From UBA2137 sp037968575 (GTDB lineage Bacteria > Pseudomonadota > Alphaproteobacteria > Micavibrionales > Micavibrionaceae): DNA of 10,987 bases. The notes under the pieces are model-generated. The model made no database searches. It was given only the letters and a program-made list of their open reading frames with translations, and was not told where the DNA came from. The position numbers and the translations under genes were made by a program. The stretch is from the NCBI GenBank assembly GCA_037968575.1, contig JBBKVR010000031.1, forward strand, positions 1 to 10,987, given 5' to 3'. Of the stretch, positions 1-7,578 are shown piece after piece. Position 1 is the first letter of the stretch. Every line of letters starts with the position of its first letter.

Positions 1-34
1 GGATCGCTTCACATACATTCACAGTGACGGGAAG

Positions 35-1399
35 CTAGCCTTCCGCAACGGTTTTAATATTCACGAATTCACGAATACCATCAGAGCCCAATTCGCGCCC
101 ATAACCCGATGCCTTTACACCGCCAAATGGCAAGCGTGGGTCGGAGGCAACGATTGTATTGATGAAGGTACTACCCGCATCTAAATGTTTAATGGCATAG
201 GCTTTTTCACCGTCATCTTGCGTGAAAATAGCCGAGCCTAATCCAAAGCGTGTACTATTTGCCAGAATAACCGCTTCTTCCAGACTTAAAATCCTAAAGA
301 GTGATGCCACAGGACCAAAAAGCTCTTCACTGTAAGCTGGTGCGTCTTCGGGGATTTCCTCCATTATGCCTGGAGAGACAAAATAACCTTTTTGTTTTAG
401 GCGTTTTCCGCCCACCAACAGCTTTGCTCCCTTCTCGACCGTTTCTTTAACCTGTTCAGCGAGTTCATCAGCAATCTGTTTTGTTGCAAGCGGGCCAATA
501 TCCGTGTCTTTTTCCATTGGATTGCCAACTTTTAAATTTTCGAATTTTTCAACGAAGCGTTTTTTAAATTCATCATAGATTTCTGCATGGACAATAAAGC
601 GTTTGGCAGCAATACAAGACTGACCGTTATTCTGGGTACGCCCTTTAACTGCCATCTCGACCGCATTGCCCATATCAGCAGAGGGCATAACTATAAATGG
701 ATCTGAACCACCAAGTTCAAGCACCATTTTTTTGATGTTCTTTCCAGCAGTTGAGGCCACAGCACGCCCAGCAGGCTCTGACCCCGTCAAGGTTGCCGCA
801 CGCACGCGGTCATCATTTAAAATGGCTTTAACCTTGTCTGAACCAACAAGAAGCGTTTGGAATTCATGAGCATCGAAACCCGCTTCTCTAAAGATTTCTT
901 CAATCTTAAGGGCCGTTTGTGGAACATTTGAGGCGTGTTTCAAAAGTGCGGTGTTTCCTGCCATCAATGCTGGTGCGGCAAAGCGGATAACCTGCCACAT
1001 CGGAAAGTTCCAAGGCATAATGGCAAGGACTGGACCAATGGGTTGATACGATACGTAGGAATATTTCTTATCTGTTTGTACATGCTCATCAGCCAAAAAC
1101 TTTTCTGCGTTCTCTGCATAAAAACGGCAGACCCACGCGCACTTTTCAGCTTCTGCTTTGGCTTGTGCAACAGGTTTTCCCATTTCCAAGGCCATCAATT
1201 CAGCATACTCATCAGAATTCTTCTCAAGAATATCGGCGACCTTATTCATTTTCGCGGCGCGTTGCGCAAATGTTTGGGCTTTTTGATGGGTAAAGGCCTG
1301 AACAGAGCGCTCTATAGAATCCTGAACATACGCATCACTATGTTCGTCAAATGTTTGAAGTGTTTCTTCAGTGGTAGGGTTTATGCTTTTGATTACCAT
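35..1399 (-). CDS. NAD(P)-dependent succinate-semialdehyde dehydrogenase, Sad/YneI-like
   Basis: This is an aldehyde dehydrogenase superfamily enzyme of 454 residues, probably cytosolic, that oxidises an aldehyde such as succinate semialdehyde to the acid using NAD or NADP. Visible motifs are MPWNFP (128-133) in the cofactor domain, TGSEPAG (205-211), the general base E228 in LELGGSDPF, and the catalytic cysteine C262 in NNGQSCIAAKRF. The text around LELGGSDPFIV, the late FGGVK-SG-GREL segment and the total length match, from memory, the E. coli Sad (YneI) subfamily rather than GabD. The frame is open back to an ATG at 1450. I chose the ATG at 1399 because the family homology begins there (SINPTTEE) and an AAAAGGA Shine-Dalgarno sits 11 bases upstream. 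It is the last gene of the minus-strand run, and the short HTH-like frame overlaps its first 32 bases. Superfamily is near certain; the exact substrate is inferred. Confidence 0.93.
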   Translation of the reverse strand: MVIKSINPTTEETLQTFDEHSDAYVQDSIERSVQAFTHQKAQTFAQRAAKMNKVADILEKNSDEYAELMALEMGKPVAQAKAEAEKCAWVCRFYAENAEKFLADEHVQTDKKYSYVSYQPIGPVLAIMPWNFPMWQVIRFAAPALMAGNTALLKHASNVPQTALKIEEIFREAGFDAHEFQTLLVGSDKVKAILNDDRVRAATLTGSEPAGRAVASTAGKNIKKMVLELGGSDPFIVMPSADMGNAVEMAVKGRTQNNGQSCIAAKRFIVHAEIYDEFKKRFVEKFENLKVGNPMEKDTDIGPLATKQIADELAEQVKETVEKGAKLLVGGKRLKQKGYFVSPGIMEEIPEDAPAYSEELFGPVASLFRILSLEEAVILANSTRFGLGSAIFTQDDGEKAYAIKHLDAGSTFINTIVASDPRLPFGGVKASGYGRELGSDGIREFVNIKTVAEG

Positions 1400-1610
1400 G
1401 GAAATTTGAGTCCTTTTCGTTAAAATCTGCGTGCTCGAAAAACAAGTCATACTCTAAATTGTAAAATCGACACAGCTTTTCAACGTGTTCGAAGGATATG
1501 TCGTTCCGTCCAGACTCGTAATTCATGACTTTCTCTGCTTCAAGCCCAAAGTATGAAAGTGAAGTTATAGAGATCAGGGATGAAATTATTCTAGGCCGCG
1601 TCGTCGTCAA
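1368..1610 (-). pseudogene. Partial XRE/Cro-type helix-turn-helix frame, probable remnant
   Basis: An 80-codon frame lies between cysQ and the aldehyde dehydrogenase. Residues from about 21 onward (FGLEAEKVMNYESGR, then ISFEHVEKLCRFYNLEYDLFF) line up position by position with the recognition helix and last two helices of XRE/Cro-CI domains: the G, the hydrophobic V before YESG, E-x-G-R, the L-C-x-F-Y-N-L helix and the final D-x-FF. The part where helix 1 should be is short and Ser/Thr/Ile-rich and does not look like a helix 1. The only start in frame is a TTG at 1610, inside the last codons of cysQ, and no Shine-Dalgarno precedes it. In the same frame a stop lies at 1656-1658, and no ATG lies between that stop and the aligned part. 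I infer a decayed or 5'-truncated regulator gene. A genuine short protein translated by coupling from cysQ is the alternative. The fold resemblance is fairly convincing; its status as a gene is not. Confidence 0.5.
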
Positions 1611-2454
1611 GCTCGAGTGGATATAAATCTTTCGACCACGCCAAAAATTCTGGGTTCAGAAATTTATCACCCGTTTTACGGTATTTGAGAGGCCTATTAT
1701 TGGTATCGGTCAGAACGCCACCTGCACTGCGCAAAACCGCATCAGCGGCAGCCGTATCCCACTCACAAGTTGGCCCAAAGCGCGGATAAACATCTGCTTT
1801 ACCTGCTGCCACAGCACAGATTTTCAAGGAGCTACCGCGTTTCACCAATTTTTTGACCTTGTAGTTATTTAAGAAGTTATCGAGTTTTTCTCCGCTTCCA
1901 TGACTTTTGCTGGCCACAACGGTAATGCCTTCAATCGGAGCCTTACGGGTACGAATTGATTTTTCGGTATCTGTATCTTCCATCCAGCGGAGCGCTGTCC
2001 CCTCACCCCAACCAGCGTAAAGTTCGCCATGTACAGGTGCATAAACCACACCCAGAACAGGCTTATCATCCTCAATGAGGGCAATGTTCACCGTATAATC
2101 GCCGCTACCTGAGATAAATTCCTTCGTGCCATCCAGCGGATCGACACACCAATAAAATCTCTCACCTGATAAATCAGGACAATTTCCTTCGGATGCCGCC
2201 TCTTCTCCTAAAACGGGAACATCAGGCAAAATGTCTTTTAAAGCCTTGGTGATATATATTTCAGCCTTTTGGTCAGCCTGTGTGACAGGTGAGCCATCAT
2301 CTTTTGTATCAGCGTTTGTGTAACCACCCTCATCAAAGAAATCGAGAGTGATTTCGCCTGCTTCAATGGCAATGCGCCTAATTTGGTTACACAATGCTTG
2401 TTTATGCTGGAGGAGTTTGGGGAGAGGATTATCCGACAAGAGCTTTTTCTCCAT
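1591..2454 (-). CDS. cysQ: 3'(2'),5'-bisphosphate nucleotidase CysQ
   Basis: This is a 287-residue member of the inositol monophosphatase superfamily. CysQ hydrolyses 3'-phosphoadenosine 5'-phosphate (PAP), the inhibitory by-product of PAPS use, to AMP and phosphate. Metal-binding features are present in order: LGEEAAS (82-88, E84/E85), DPLDGTKEF (105-113), the FISGSGDYTVNIAL stretch after it, and WDTAAADAVL (232-241) with the following AGG. The frame extends upstream to a TTG at 2511 and another ATG at 2475. I chose the ATG at 2454 because the family-like sequence starts soon after it and an AAGG lies just upstream, though with a short spacing of 3-4 bases. This start gives a 26-base overlap with the end of cysNC, which suggests translational coupling. 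Placement directly after the PAPS-making genes supports PAP turnover over an inositol phosphatase role. Confidence 0.94.
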   Translation of the reverse strand: MEKKLLSDNPLPKLLQHKQALCNQIRRIAIEAGEITLDFFDEGGYTNADTKDDGSPVTQADQKAEIYITKALKDILPDVPVLGEEAASEGNCPDLSGERFYWCVDPLDGTKEFISGSGDYTVNIALIEDDKPVLGVVYAPVHGELYAGWGEGTALRWMEDTDTEKSIRTRKAPIEGITVVASKSHGSGEKLDNFLNNYKVKKLVKRGSSLKICAVAAGKADVYPRFGPTCEWDTAAADAVLRSAGGVLTDTNNRPLKYRKTGDKFLNPEFLAWSKDLYPLELDDDAA

Positions 2455-4390
2455 TAGCCTTGTTGTCTTGATCATTTTTTTTGAAAGAAGCGTTTTGTTC
2501 AATGTAATCAACTATCTGGTTGATGCATGTCTCGATATCATTTTTCTCTGTGTCCACTACTAAATCGGGATTTTCAGGTGGCTCATAAGGTGAGTCAATT
2601 CCTGTAAATTGTTTGATTTCACCCTTACGCGCTTTCTTATACAGGCCTTTAGGATCACGGCTTTCACACGCCTCAAGAGATGCCTTAATATATATCTCAT
2701 GGAATTGCTCTGGTTTCACATCACGGGCACGTTGCCTGTCTGAGCGATAAGGTGAAATGAATGCCGAAATACACAAAACTCCGACATCAGCAATTAGGGC
2801 AGAAACTTCAGAAATACGGCGAATATTTTCGGCGCGATCATCAGGTGAAAATCCTAAATCAACGTTCAAACCATGACGAACATTGTCACCATCTAGCACG
2901 TAAGTCTGATACTCACGACGGAATAATTCTTGTTCAACTTTCATCGCCAATGTCGACTTCCCAGATCCTGAAAGTCCTGTAAACCAATAGATACCGCCAT
3001 GGTATCCATTACGCTCCGCACGCTTAGCGTGGCTAAGTAAGTGGTCAACTTTATAAATATTTTCTGATTTTGGCTTAACCATACGACGTTGATCGGCATA
3101 GCCCTCCATAAAGATTGTACCACCACCTACAACGGAGTCAGAGTCATACAATACGATACGTCCCGTTTTTTCATTATCAATGTAAGGATCGAGCGGGATT
3201 AAGTCTCTTACGCGGATAGTAACTTTGGCTACCTGGTTTCGCTCAACTTTGTCGCAGTCTGAAACTTCAGAAAGGTCTTCAGTTTCAATCATATGGTCGA
3301 TGGATTGAATAGTTGCGTTTAATTCCGAGGAATGAATACGTAGCTTGTAAGTGTCCCCCACTTTGAGAGGTTCTTTGGATAGCCAGAACAAATGTGCGCG
3401 AAAAACATTTGAAAGCATTGGCGCTTTTTCTTCATGACTAGCAACATGGCCGCGCTCAACGAATATTTTGTTGTCTAATGTAATACCGACCGATTGCCCC
3501 GCATGTGCCTCAACCATTTCAGCATCAGTTTCAGGCCAAGACTCAATTGATTGAATTTTTGCTGTTTCGTTTGTCGGTGAGAAAAGGAGTGTATCGCCTT
3601 TTCTCAAAATTCCACTTTCAAGGCGCCCAACCAGAATACGTTTTTCTTTCACACGGTAAACATCCTGAATGGGGAAGCGCAAAGGGCGAGCAATCGAAGG
3701 TCCGCGAGGCTCAACAGTTTCCAAAAGTTCAAGAAGTGTTTTTCCTGTAAACCACCCCATATCCTCGGAAGATTCCAAAATGTTATGACCGTGTCTTGCA
3801 GAAATAGGCAGGATATCAGTTGGGCTAATATTTAATCCTGCAAGAAAATGAACAACCTCTTTGGCAACTTCTTCAAATCTATCTTTAGCAAAACCAACCT
3901 TGTCGATTTTATTGATAACGACTGAGACTTGGCGGATACCTATCAAACTTAAGAGATAGGCATGACGGCGCGTTTGTTCCTGCAACCCCTCTTCAGCATC
4001 CACAACCAATATAGCGGCATCAGCTTGCGCTGCACCCGAAATCATATTCTTCAAAAATTCAGTATGACCTGGCGCATCAATAATGACGAAATCACGATTT
4101 TTAGTTGAGAAATTAATTTGCGTTGTATCAATAGTGATGGCTTGATCACGTTCTGCTTGAAAAGCATCCAGTAAATAAGACCATTCAATAACATCACCGC
4201 GTTTCTTGGAGGCCTTCTTAATCTCTTCCAGTTTCCCCTCAGGCAAACTATCCGTATCGTGAAGCAAGCGACCAATCAGAGTTGATTTTCCATGATCAAC
4301 ATGTCCGACAATCACAATGCGAATTTTTTCATTCCCTAATTTGACATCAGGATCTTTTTTGTCGGTTTTTCTTCTCTTTTTATCAGCCAT
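2429..4390 (-). CDS. cysNC: Bifunctional sulfate adenylyltransferase large subunit / APS kinase CysNC
   Basis: This is a 653-residue fusion. Residues about 20-440 form the GTPase subunit of ATP sulfurylase: P-loop GHVDHGKST (29-37), DAPGH (105-109), NKID (160-163), then two beta-barrel domains. Residues about 460-632 form APS kinase: P-loop GLSGSGKST (472-480), LDGDNVRHGLN (499-509), FISPYRSDR (544-552) and the FTGIDSPYEPPENPD segment (595-609), which indicate an active kinase. With CysD it makes APS from sulfate and ATP, driven by GTP, and then phosphorylates APS to PAPS. The same fusion is called NodQ in rhizobia. Its GTPase core reads DAPGHTEFLKNM with a WSYLLDAFQAERDQAITID switch region, closer to EF1A than the DTPGHEQYTRNM I recall from E. 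coli CysN. A Lys/Asn-rich tail (about 634-653) overlaps the cysQ start. The ATG at 4390 lies 7 bases after the cysD stop. Confidence 0.96.
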   Translation of the reverse strand: MADKKRRKTDKKDPDVKLGNEKIRIVIVGHVDHGKSTLIGRLLHDTDSLPEGKLEEIKKASKKRGDVIEWSYLLDAFQAERDQAITIDTTQINFSTKNRDFVIIDAPGHTEFLKNMISGAAQADAAILVVDAEEGLQEQTRRHAYLLSLIGIRQVSVVINKIDKVGFAKDRFEEVAKEVVHFLAGLNISPTDILPISARHGHNILESSEDMGWFTGKTLLELLETVEPRGPSIARPLRFPIQDVYRVKEKRILVGRLESGILRKGDTLLFSPTNETAKIQSIESWPETDAEMVEAHAGQSVGITLDNKIFVERGHVASHEEKAPMLSNVFRAHLFWLSKEPLKVGDTYKLRIHSSELNATIQSIDHMIETEDLSEVSDCDKVERNQVAKVTIRVRDLIPLDPYIDNEKTGRIVLYDSDSVVGGGTIFMEGYADQRRMVKPKSENIYKVDHLLSHAKRAERNGYHGGIYWFTGLSGSGKSTLAMKVEQELFRREYQTYVLDGDNVRHGLNVDLGFSPDDRAENIRRISEVSALIADVGVLCISAFISPYRSDRQRARDVKPEQFHEIYIKASLEACESRDPKGLYKKARKGEIKQFTGIDSPYEPPENPDLVVDTEKNDIETCINQIVDYIEQNASFKKNDQDNKANGEKALVG

Positions 4391-4397
4391 AATGCGC

Positions 4398-5198
4398 CTA
4401 CATATATCCGCGTGTTCTTAATGTTTCGAAGCTACTTTCGCTTTCCGTGTCCATTGTGCGCCCAGAACGCTCAGACGTTTTCGTTGTTAGTAATTCTTCG
4501 ATAATTTCATCGATATTGGACGCCTTGCTTTTCACCGGCAAAGTGATGTTCTTCTCACCAAGCGAGCGATAACGTTTTCCATCTCTTGAGAAATAGAGTG
4601 GTACAACAGGGATATTCTCACGTTGCGTGTAGCGCCAGATATCAATTTCTGTCCAATTCAGCAATGGATGGATACGCAAATGACATCCCTCAGGTACATC
4701 GGTTTTATATTGATCCCAAATTTCAGCAGGCTGGTTTTTGAAATCCCAATCTCCATGCGTACTACGTGGTGAAAAAACACGTTCTTTGGCGCGCATGGAT
4801 TGTTCGTCACGACGAATGCCTGCAATCACACCTTTATAACCGTGTGTATCAAGCAAGTTTTTCAAACCTTCTGTTTTCCGCATTGCCGCGCGTGTGTTCG
4901 GAGGCAATGTTTTGTCCATATCTTCTTCAGGAGGACACATCTCAATCTTAAGGTCTAAATCCCAATCTTTTACAATCTGATCGCGGAATGTGTAGACTTC
5001 ATCCAATTCCATTTCGGTATCCAACTGCACAACAGGGAACGGTACGCTGCCGAAAAATGCTTTACGCGCCATCCAGAGCAACGCATTGGAATCTTTACCT
5101 ATCGACCAAAGCATCGCTAAGGGATCAACCTTGTTATAGGCTTCCCGTAAAATATAAATTGTTTCGGCTTCAAGCCTGTCTAGGTAGCGGTTTGACAA
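4398..5198 (-). CDS. cysD: Sulfate adenylyltransferase small subunit CysD
   Basis: This 266-residue PP-loop ATPase is the catalytic subunit of ATP sulfurylase, partner of CysN. The pyrophosphate-binding loop is SIGKDS in MLWSIGKDSNALLWMARKAF, near residue 32. Further family features are RRDEQSMRAKERVFSPRS, HPLLNWTEIDIWRYT, RYRSLG and the C-terminal ERSGRTMD...GYM. The segment after the first strand (LDTEMELDEVY) differs from the VDTGWKFREMY type of E. coli, and the protein is shorter than the roughly 300 residues usual there, so it belongs to a divergent branch, as does its CysN partner. The start codon is TTG at 5198: an AAAAGGA Shine-Dalgarno sits 8 bases upstream, the N-terminal residues (YLDRLEAETIYILREA) match the family start, and no ATG offers a better choice. 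It follows ugd by 17 bases and precedes cysNC by 7. Confidence 0.95.
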   Translation of the reverse strand: MSNRYLDRLEAETIYILREAYNKVDPLAMLWSIGKDSNALLWMARKAFFGSVPFPVVQLDTEMELDEVYTFRDQIVKDWDLDLKIEMCPPEEDMDKTLPPNTRAAMRKTEGLKNLLDTHGYKGVIAGIRRDEQSMRAKERVFSPRSTHGDWDFKNQPAEIWDQYKTDVPEGCHLRIHPLLNWTEIDIWRYTQRENIPVVPLYFSRDGKRYRSLGEKNITLPVKSKASNIDEIIEELLTTKTSERSGRTMDTESESSFETLRTRGYM

Positions 5199-5206
5199 GA
5201 AAAGTG

Positions 5207-5213
5207 TCCTTTT
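5207..5213 (-). promoter_or_regulatory. Shine-Dalgarno deciding the TTG start of cysD
   Basis: On the minus strand the 17 bases between the ugd stop and cysD read as an A-rich run with AAAAGGA, then 8 bases, then TTG. This is the best-spaced ribosome site near the cysD start and it supports the non-ATG initiation. Confidence 0.65.
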
Positions 5214-5215
5214 TA

Positions 5216-6559
5216 CTATGCACTTACGATTTTTAAATTCTCTCCGTCAGGCAAAATCTCTTCACGCCCGATAGAAACATAATGAAAACCGTGTTTCTTT
5301 ACGTCAGGAATCTTATAGATATTCCGAAGGTCAATCAATCTTGGTGACGCCATAATCTCTTTCAGCTTCTCAAGGTGAAGTCCGCGATATTCATTCCATT
5401 CCGTTAAAATAACCAAAGCTTCGGCATCTTTTGCTGCCTCATAAGGATCACTCGCCCAGTTCACGTTTAAATGTTTTGAGGCCTCTTCTTGGGCAATTGG
5501 ATCATGGGCTGTGACTTCTGCACCAGCTTCTTGCAATACTGGAATAACCACCAAAGAGGGCGCATCACGCACATCATCCGTATTGGGTTTAAAGGAGACA
5601 CCAAGAACAGCAATCTTCTTGCCTTTTACATCACCACCACATGCTTTTACAACGCGCTCAGCCATATCTTTCTGGCGTTGTGCATTCGCATTCACAACTG
5701 TTTCAACAATTGTCTGCGGCGCACCGTATTTTTGACCTGTTTGAGACAAAGCCAGCGTATCCTTTGGAAAACATGATCCGCCGTAACCTGGGCCAGCATG
5801 TAAGAATTTAGAACCAATACGTCCGTCTAGTCCCATGCCCTTAGCAACATCTTGCACGTTTGCGCCTGTTTTTTCGCACAAATTGGCAATTTCATTGATA
5901 AAGGTAATCTTGGTCGCCAAAAACGCGTTACTGGCATATTTGATTATTTCAGAACTCTCTGGCGTAGTCACAACCATAGGCACTTCATTTATAAATAAAG
6001 GACGATAGAGTTTACGCATCACATCAGCGCTACGCTCGGAATCTGTTCCCACAACAACACGGTCAGGGCGCATAAAGTCGTTGATGGCAGCCCCTTCACG
6101 CAAGAATTCAGGGTTTGAACACACACCAAAGTCCGCATTAGGATTAGCTTTTCTGATAATTTTTTCAACTTCGCGTGCTGTGCCCACAGGGACAGTCGAT
6201 TTATTGACGATAACAGTGAACTGATTGAGGTTTTCAGCAATTTGTTTAGATGCTTGATGGACGTAGGTTAAATCTGCATGTCCGTCTTCCACGCGAGGGG
6301 GTGTCCCCACAGCGATAAATACTGCGTCCATGCCCTGTACACCGTCTTTGATATCCGTTGAGAAGGTCAACCGCTTGGCATCAACCTGTTTTTTCACCAA
6401 ATCATCAAGGCCAGGCTCATAAATCGGAATGACACCGTTTTTTAACCCCGTGATTTTTTCTTCATTTGTATCAATACAAGTGACGTGATGACCAAACTCG
6501 GCAAAACATGTTCCCGATACCAAACCAACATAGCCTGTGCCAATAACTCCGATTTTCAT
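5216..6559 (-). CDS. ugd: UDP-glucose 6-dehydrogenase
   Basis: This 447-residue cytosolic enzyme oxidises UDP-glucose twice with NAD to give UDP-glucuronate, the precursor of uronic acids in capsules, exopolysaccharides and lipopolysaccharide. The N-terminal Rossmann motif is GVIGTGYVGL (4-13), with the acidic D30 of VTCID after strand 2. STVPVGT (121-127), CSNPEFLREG (147-156), K207/N211 in IIKYASNAFLATK, and the catalytic C263 in GPGYGGSCFPKD follow in the normal order. A second nucleotide-binding domain begins around residue 312 (KIAVLGVSFKPNTDD), and TEWNEY lies near the end. Length and motifs are those of a complete enzyme. The ATG at 6559 has a GGAG about 10 bases upstream. It is the first gene of the minus-strand run and is transcribed divergently from the SapC-family gene. 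A GDP-mannose dehydrogenase or UDP-ManNAc dehydrogenase is the alternative, but the motif set favours Ugd. Confidence 0.95.
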   Translation of the reverse strand: MKIGVIGTGYVGLVSGTCFAEFGHHVTCIDTNEEKITGLKNGVIPIYEPGLDDLVKKQVDAKRLTFSTDIKDGVQGMDAVFIAVGTPPRVEDGHADLTYVHQASKQIAENLNQFTVIVNKSTVPVGTAREVEKIIRKANPNADFGVCSNPEFLREGAAINDFMRPDRVVVGTDSERSADVMRKLYRPLFINEVPMVVTTPESSEIIKYASNAFLATKITFINEIANLCEKTGANVQDVAKGMGLDGRIGSKFLHAGPGYGGSCFPKDTLALSQTGQKYGAPQTIVETVVNANAQRQKDMAERVVKACGGDVKGKKIAVLGVSFKPNTDDVRDAPSLVVIPVLQEAGAEVTAHDPIAQEEASKHLNVNWASDPYEAAKDAEALVILTEWNEYRGLHLEKLKEIMASPRLIDLRNIYKIPDVKKHGFHYVSIGREEILPDGENLKIVSA

Positions 6560-6600
6560 TTACTCTACTCCAAGTGGTTGAATCTCTTGATTATGGTGTT

Positions 6601-6646
6601 AAAGGAAAGGCGAATGAAAATAAAGTCAAAAGAGCCTTTTTCCTTT
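6601..6646. repeat. Imperfect inverted repeat in the ugd/SapC divergent promoter gap
   Basis: The left arm AAAGGAAAGGC (6601-6611) pairs with GCCTTTTTCCTTT (6634-6646) apart from a two-T bulge, leaving a 22-base spacer. It lies between the divergent ugd and SapC-family starts. A TGTATAAG sequence just to the right (6656-6663) could be a -10-like element on the plus strand, but no convincing -35 accompanies it. It may be an operator or an RNA hairpin in the ugd leader; the low-complexity purine arms mean chance is possible. Confidence 0.35.
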
Positions 6647-6712
6647 GAGTGTAATTGTATAAGATGAGCCAACTTTTAAATTCACGTCGAGCAGTAACGG
6701 ACAAATTTCATC

Positions 6713-7513
6713 ATGGCAAAAGAAGATAAAAAAACATCAGATAAATCAGAAAATGGCTCAGCTGGGAAAAACCCTCCCAATCAGAGTGCGCAAGGCATGC
6801 CTCTTTTCTACTCCAATCCGGTGCCTCTCGACTCAGAAAAACACCTTGAATGGGGTCTCAAAAAAGATTTTGGTCTCGGTTTCACCTCTGGAGTGAATGC
6901 CGTTCCAATTAACCTCATTGAATTTCCACAAATCTGTCATTTCTATCCGATTGCCTTCTCACCTGATGAAACAGCAACACCTGTGGCAATCCTCGGACTT
7001 CGTGACAATGAAAACTTGTTTGTTGATGGCAAAGGAAACTGGGCGCCAAGTACATATATTCCCGCATACATCCGTAGATATCCGTTTATTTTCTCTGAAA
7101 TGCCAAATACTGACCAATTAACACTTTGCGTTGATGCCAATGACAAGATTGTCGGTGACGGCGAAGAAATGAAGTTCTTTGAAGAAAAAGGAAAGCCAAG
7201 CGCCTTATCGCAAAATGCCCTTGAGTTCTGCAAATCCTATCATGCGGCAGCCCAACAGACTGTCGATTTCGGAAAAGCACTGAATGAGAGTGGTTTATTG
7301 ATTGAGCGTGCTGCAGAAATTAAGACACCTGATAACAAGACAATCAATTTTGCTGGATTCCGTATTATTGATGAAGAAAAACTCGCTAAACTTGATGACA
7401 AAGCTTTCTTGGAATTCAGATCCAAGTCATGGCTTCCATTTATGTATGCGCACCTATTTAGTGGGGCACAATGGCAAAATTTGACACGTCTTCTTCAAGG
7501 TAAAATGAAGTAG
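6713..7513 (+). CDS. SapC family protein
   Basis: This 266-residue protein matches the SapC family (named after a Campylobacter S-layer-associated protein; molecular function unknown). The family pattern is clear: VNAVPINLIEFPQICHFYPI (61-80), PVAILGLRDNENLFVD (90-105), W110, then YIPAYIRRYPFIFSEM (115-130), LTLCVDAN, a KFFEEKGKPS segment (154-163), TVDFGKALNESGLLIE (183-198) and a final SGAQWQNLTRL. The first 28 residues are polar and Lys/Ser/Asn-rich, with no signal peptide or membrane segment, so a cytoplasmic location or non-classical export is implied. The ATG at 6713 has only a weak GGA-type site upstream. It is divergent from ugd and probably monocistronic, as a hairpin follows its stop. 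This should not be confused with SapC of the peptide transporter. Family assignment is firm; role is unknown. Confidence 0.88.
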   Translation: MAKEDKKTSDKSENGSAGKNPPNQSAQGMPLFYSNPVPLDSEKHLEWGLKKDFGLGFTSGVNAVPINLIEFPQICHFYPIAFSPDETATPVAILGLRDNENLFVDGKGNWAPSTYIPAYIRRYPFIFSEMPNTDQLTLCVDANDKIVGDGEEMKFFEEKGKPSALSQNALEFCKSYHAAAQQTVDFGKALNESGLLIERAAEIKTPDNKTINFAGFRIIDEEKLAKLDDKAFLEFRSKSWLPFMYAHLFSGAQWQNLTRLLQGKMK

Positions 7514-7519
7514 CGCCTC

Positions 7520-7554
7520 ACTCATGACCCGCTAAAGGGTCATGAAACATGAGT
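7520..7554 (+). terminator. Hairpin after the SapC-family gene, with an alternative pairing
   Basis: A perfect 8-bp stem, CATGACCC (7523-7530) with GGGTCATG (7537-7544), has a 6-base loop and starts 9 bases after the SapC-family stop. It is not followed by a T-run. The flanks can also pair in another way: ACTCATG (7520-7526) with CATGAGT (7548-7554), which excludes the first stem because CATG is shared. A weaker 6-bp stem (7567-7572 with 7592-7597) then runs into a T7 tract and may supply the actual intrinsic termination. I call it a probable terminator region; a regulatory structure is possible. Confidence 0.45.
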
Positions 7555-7578
7555 TAAATGTGCATGAAACGATTCAAT

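Noticed and set aside
30..44. GGAAG/CTTCC hairpin at the aldehyde dehydrogenase stop codon, considered as a terminator
   Set aside because: The stem is only 5 bp, it includes the last codons, and no T-run follows on the minus strand.
935..1423. 162-codon plus-strand frame opposite the aldehyde dehydrogenase
   Set aside because: It lies wholly antisense to a strongly supported enzyme gene apart from its last bases, has a Cys/Phe/Leu-rich composition with no recognisable domain, and no ribosome site was evident.
1400..1450. Upstream extension of the aldehyde dehydrogenase to an ATG at 1450
   Set aside because: The 17 extra residues show no family features, and the Shine-Dalgarno at 1411-1417 fits the start at 1399 instead.
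5489..5776. Plus-strand frames of 74 and 95 codons inside ugd
   Set aside because: Both are antisense shadows of a conserved gene and have no domain or start-site support.
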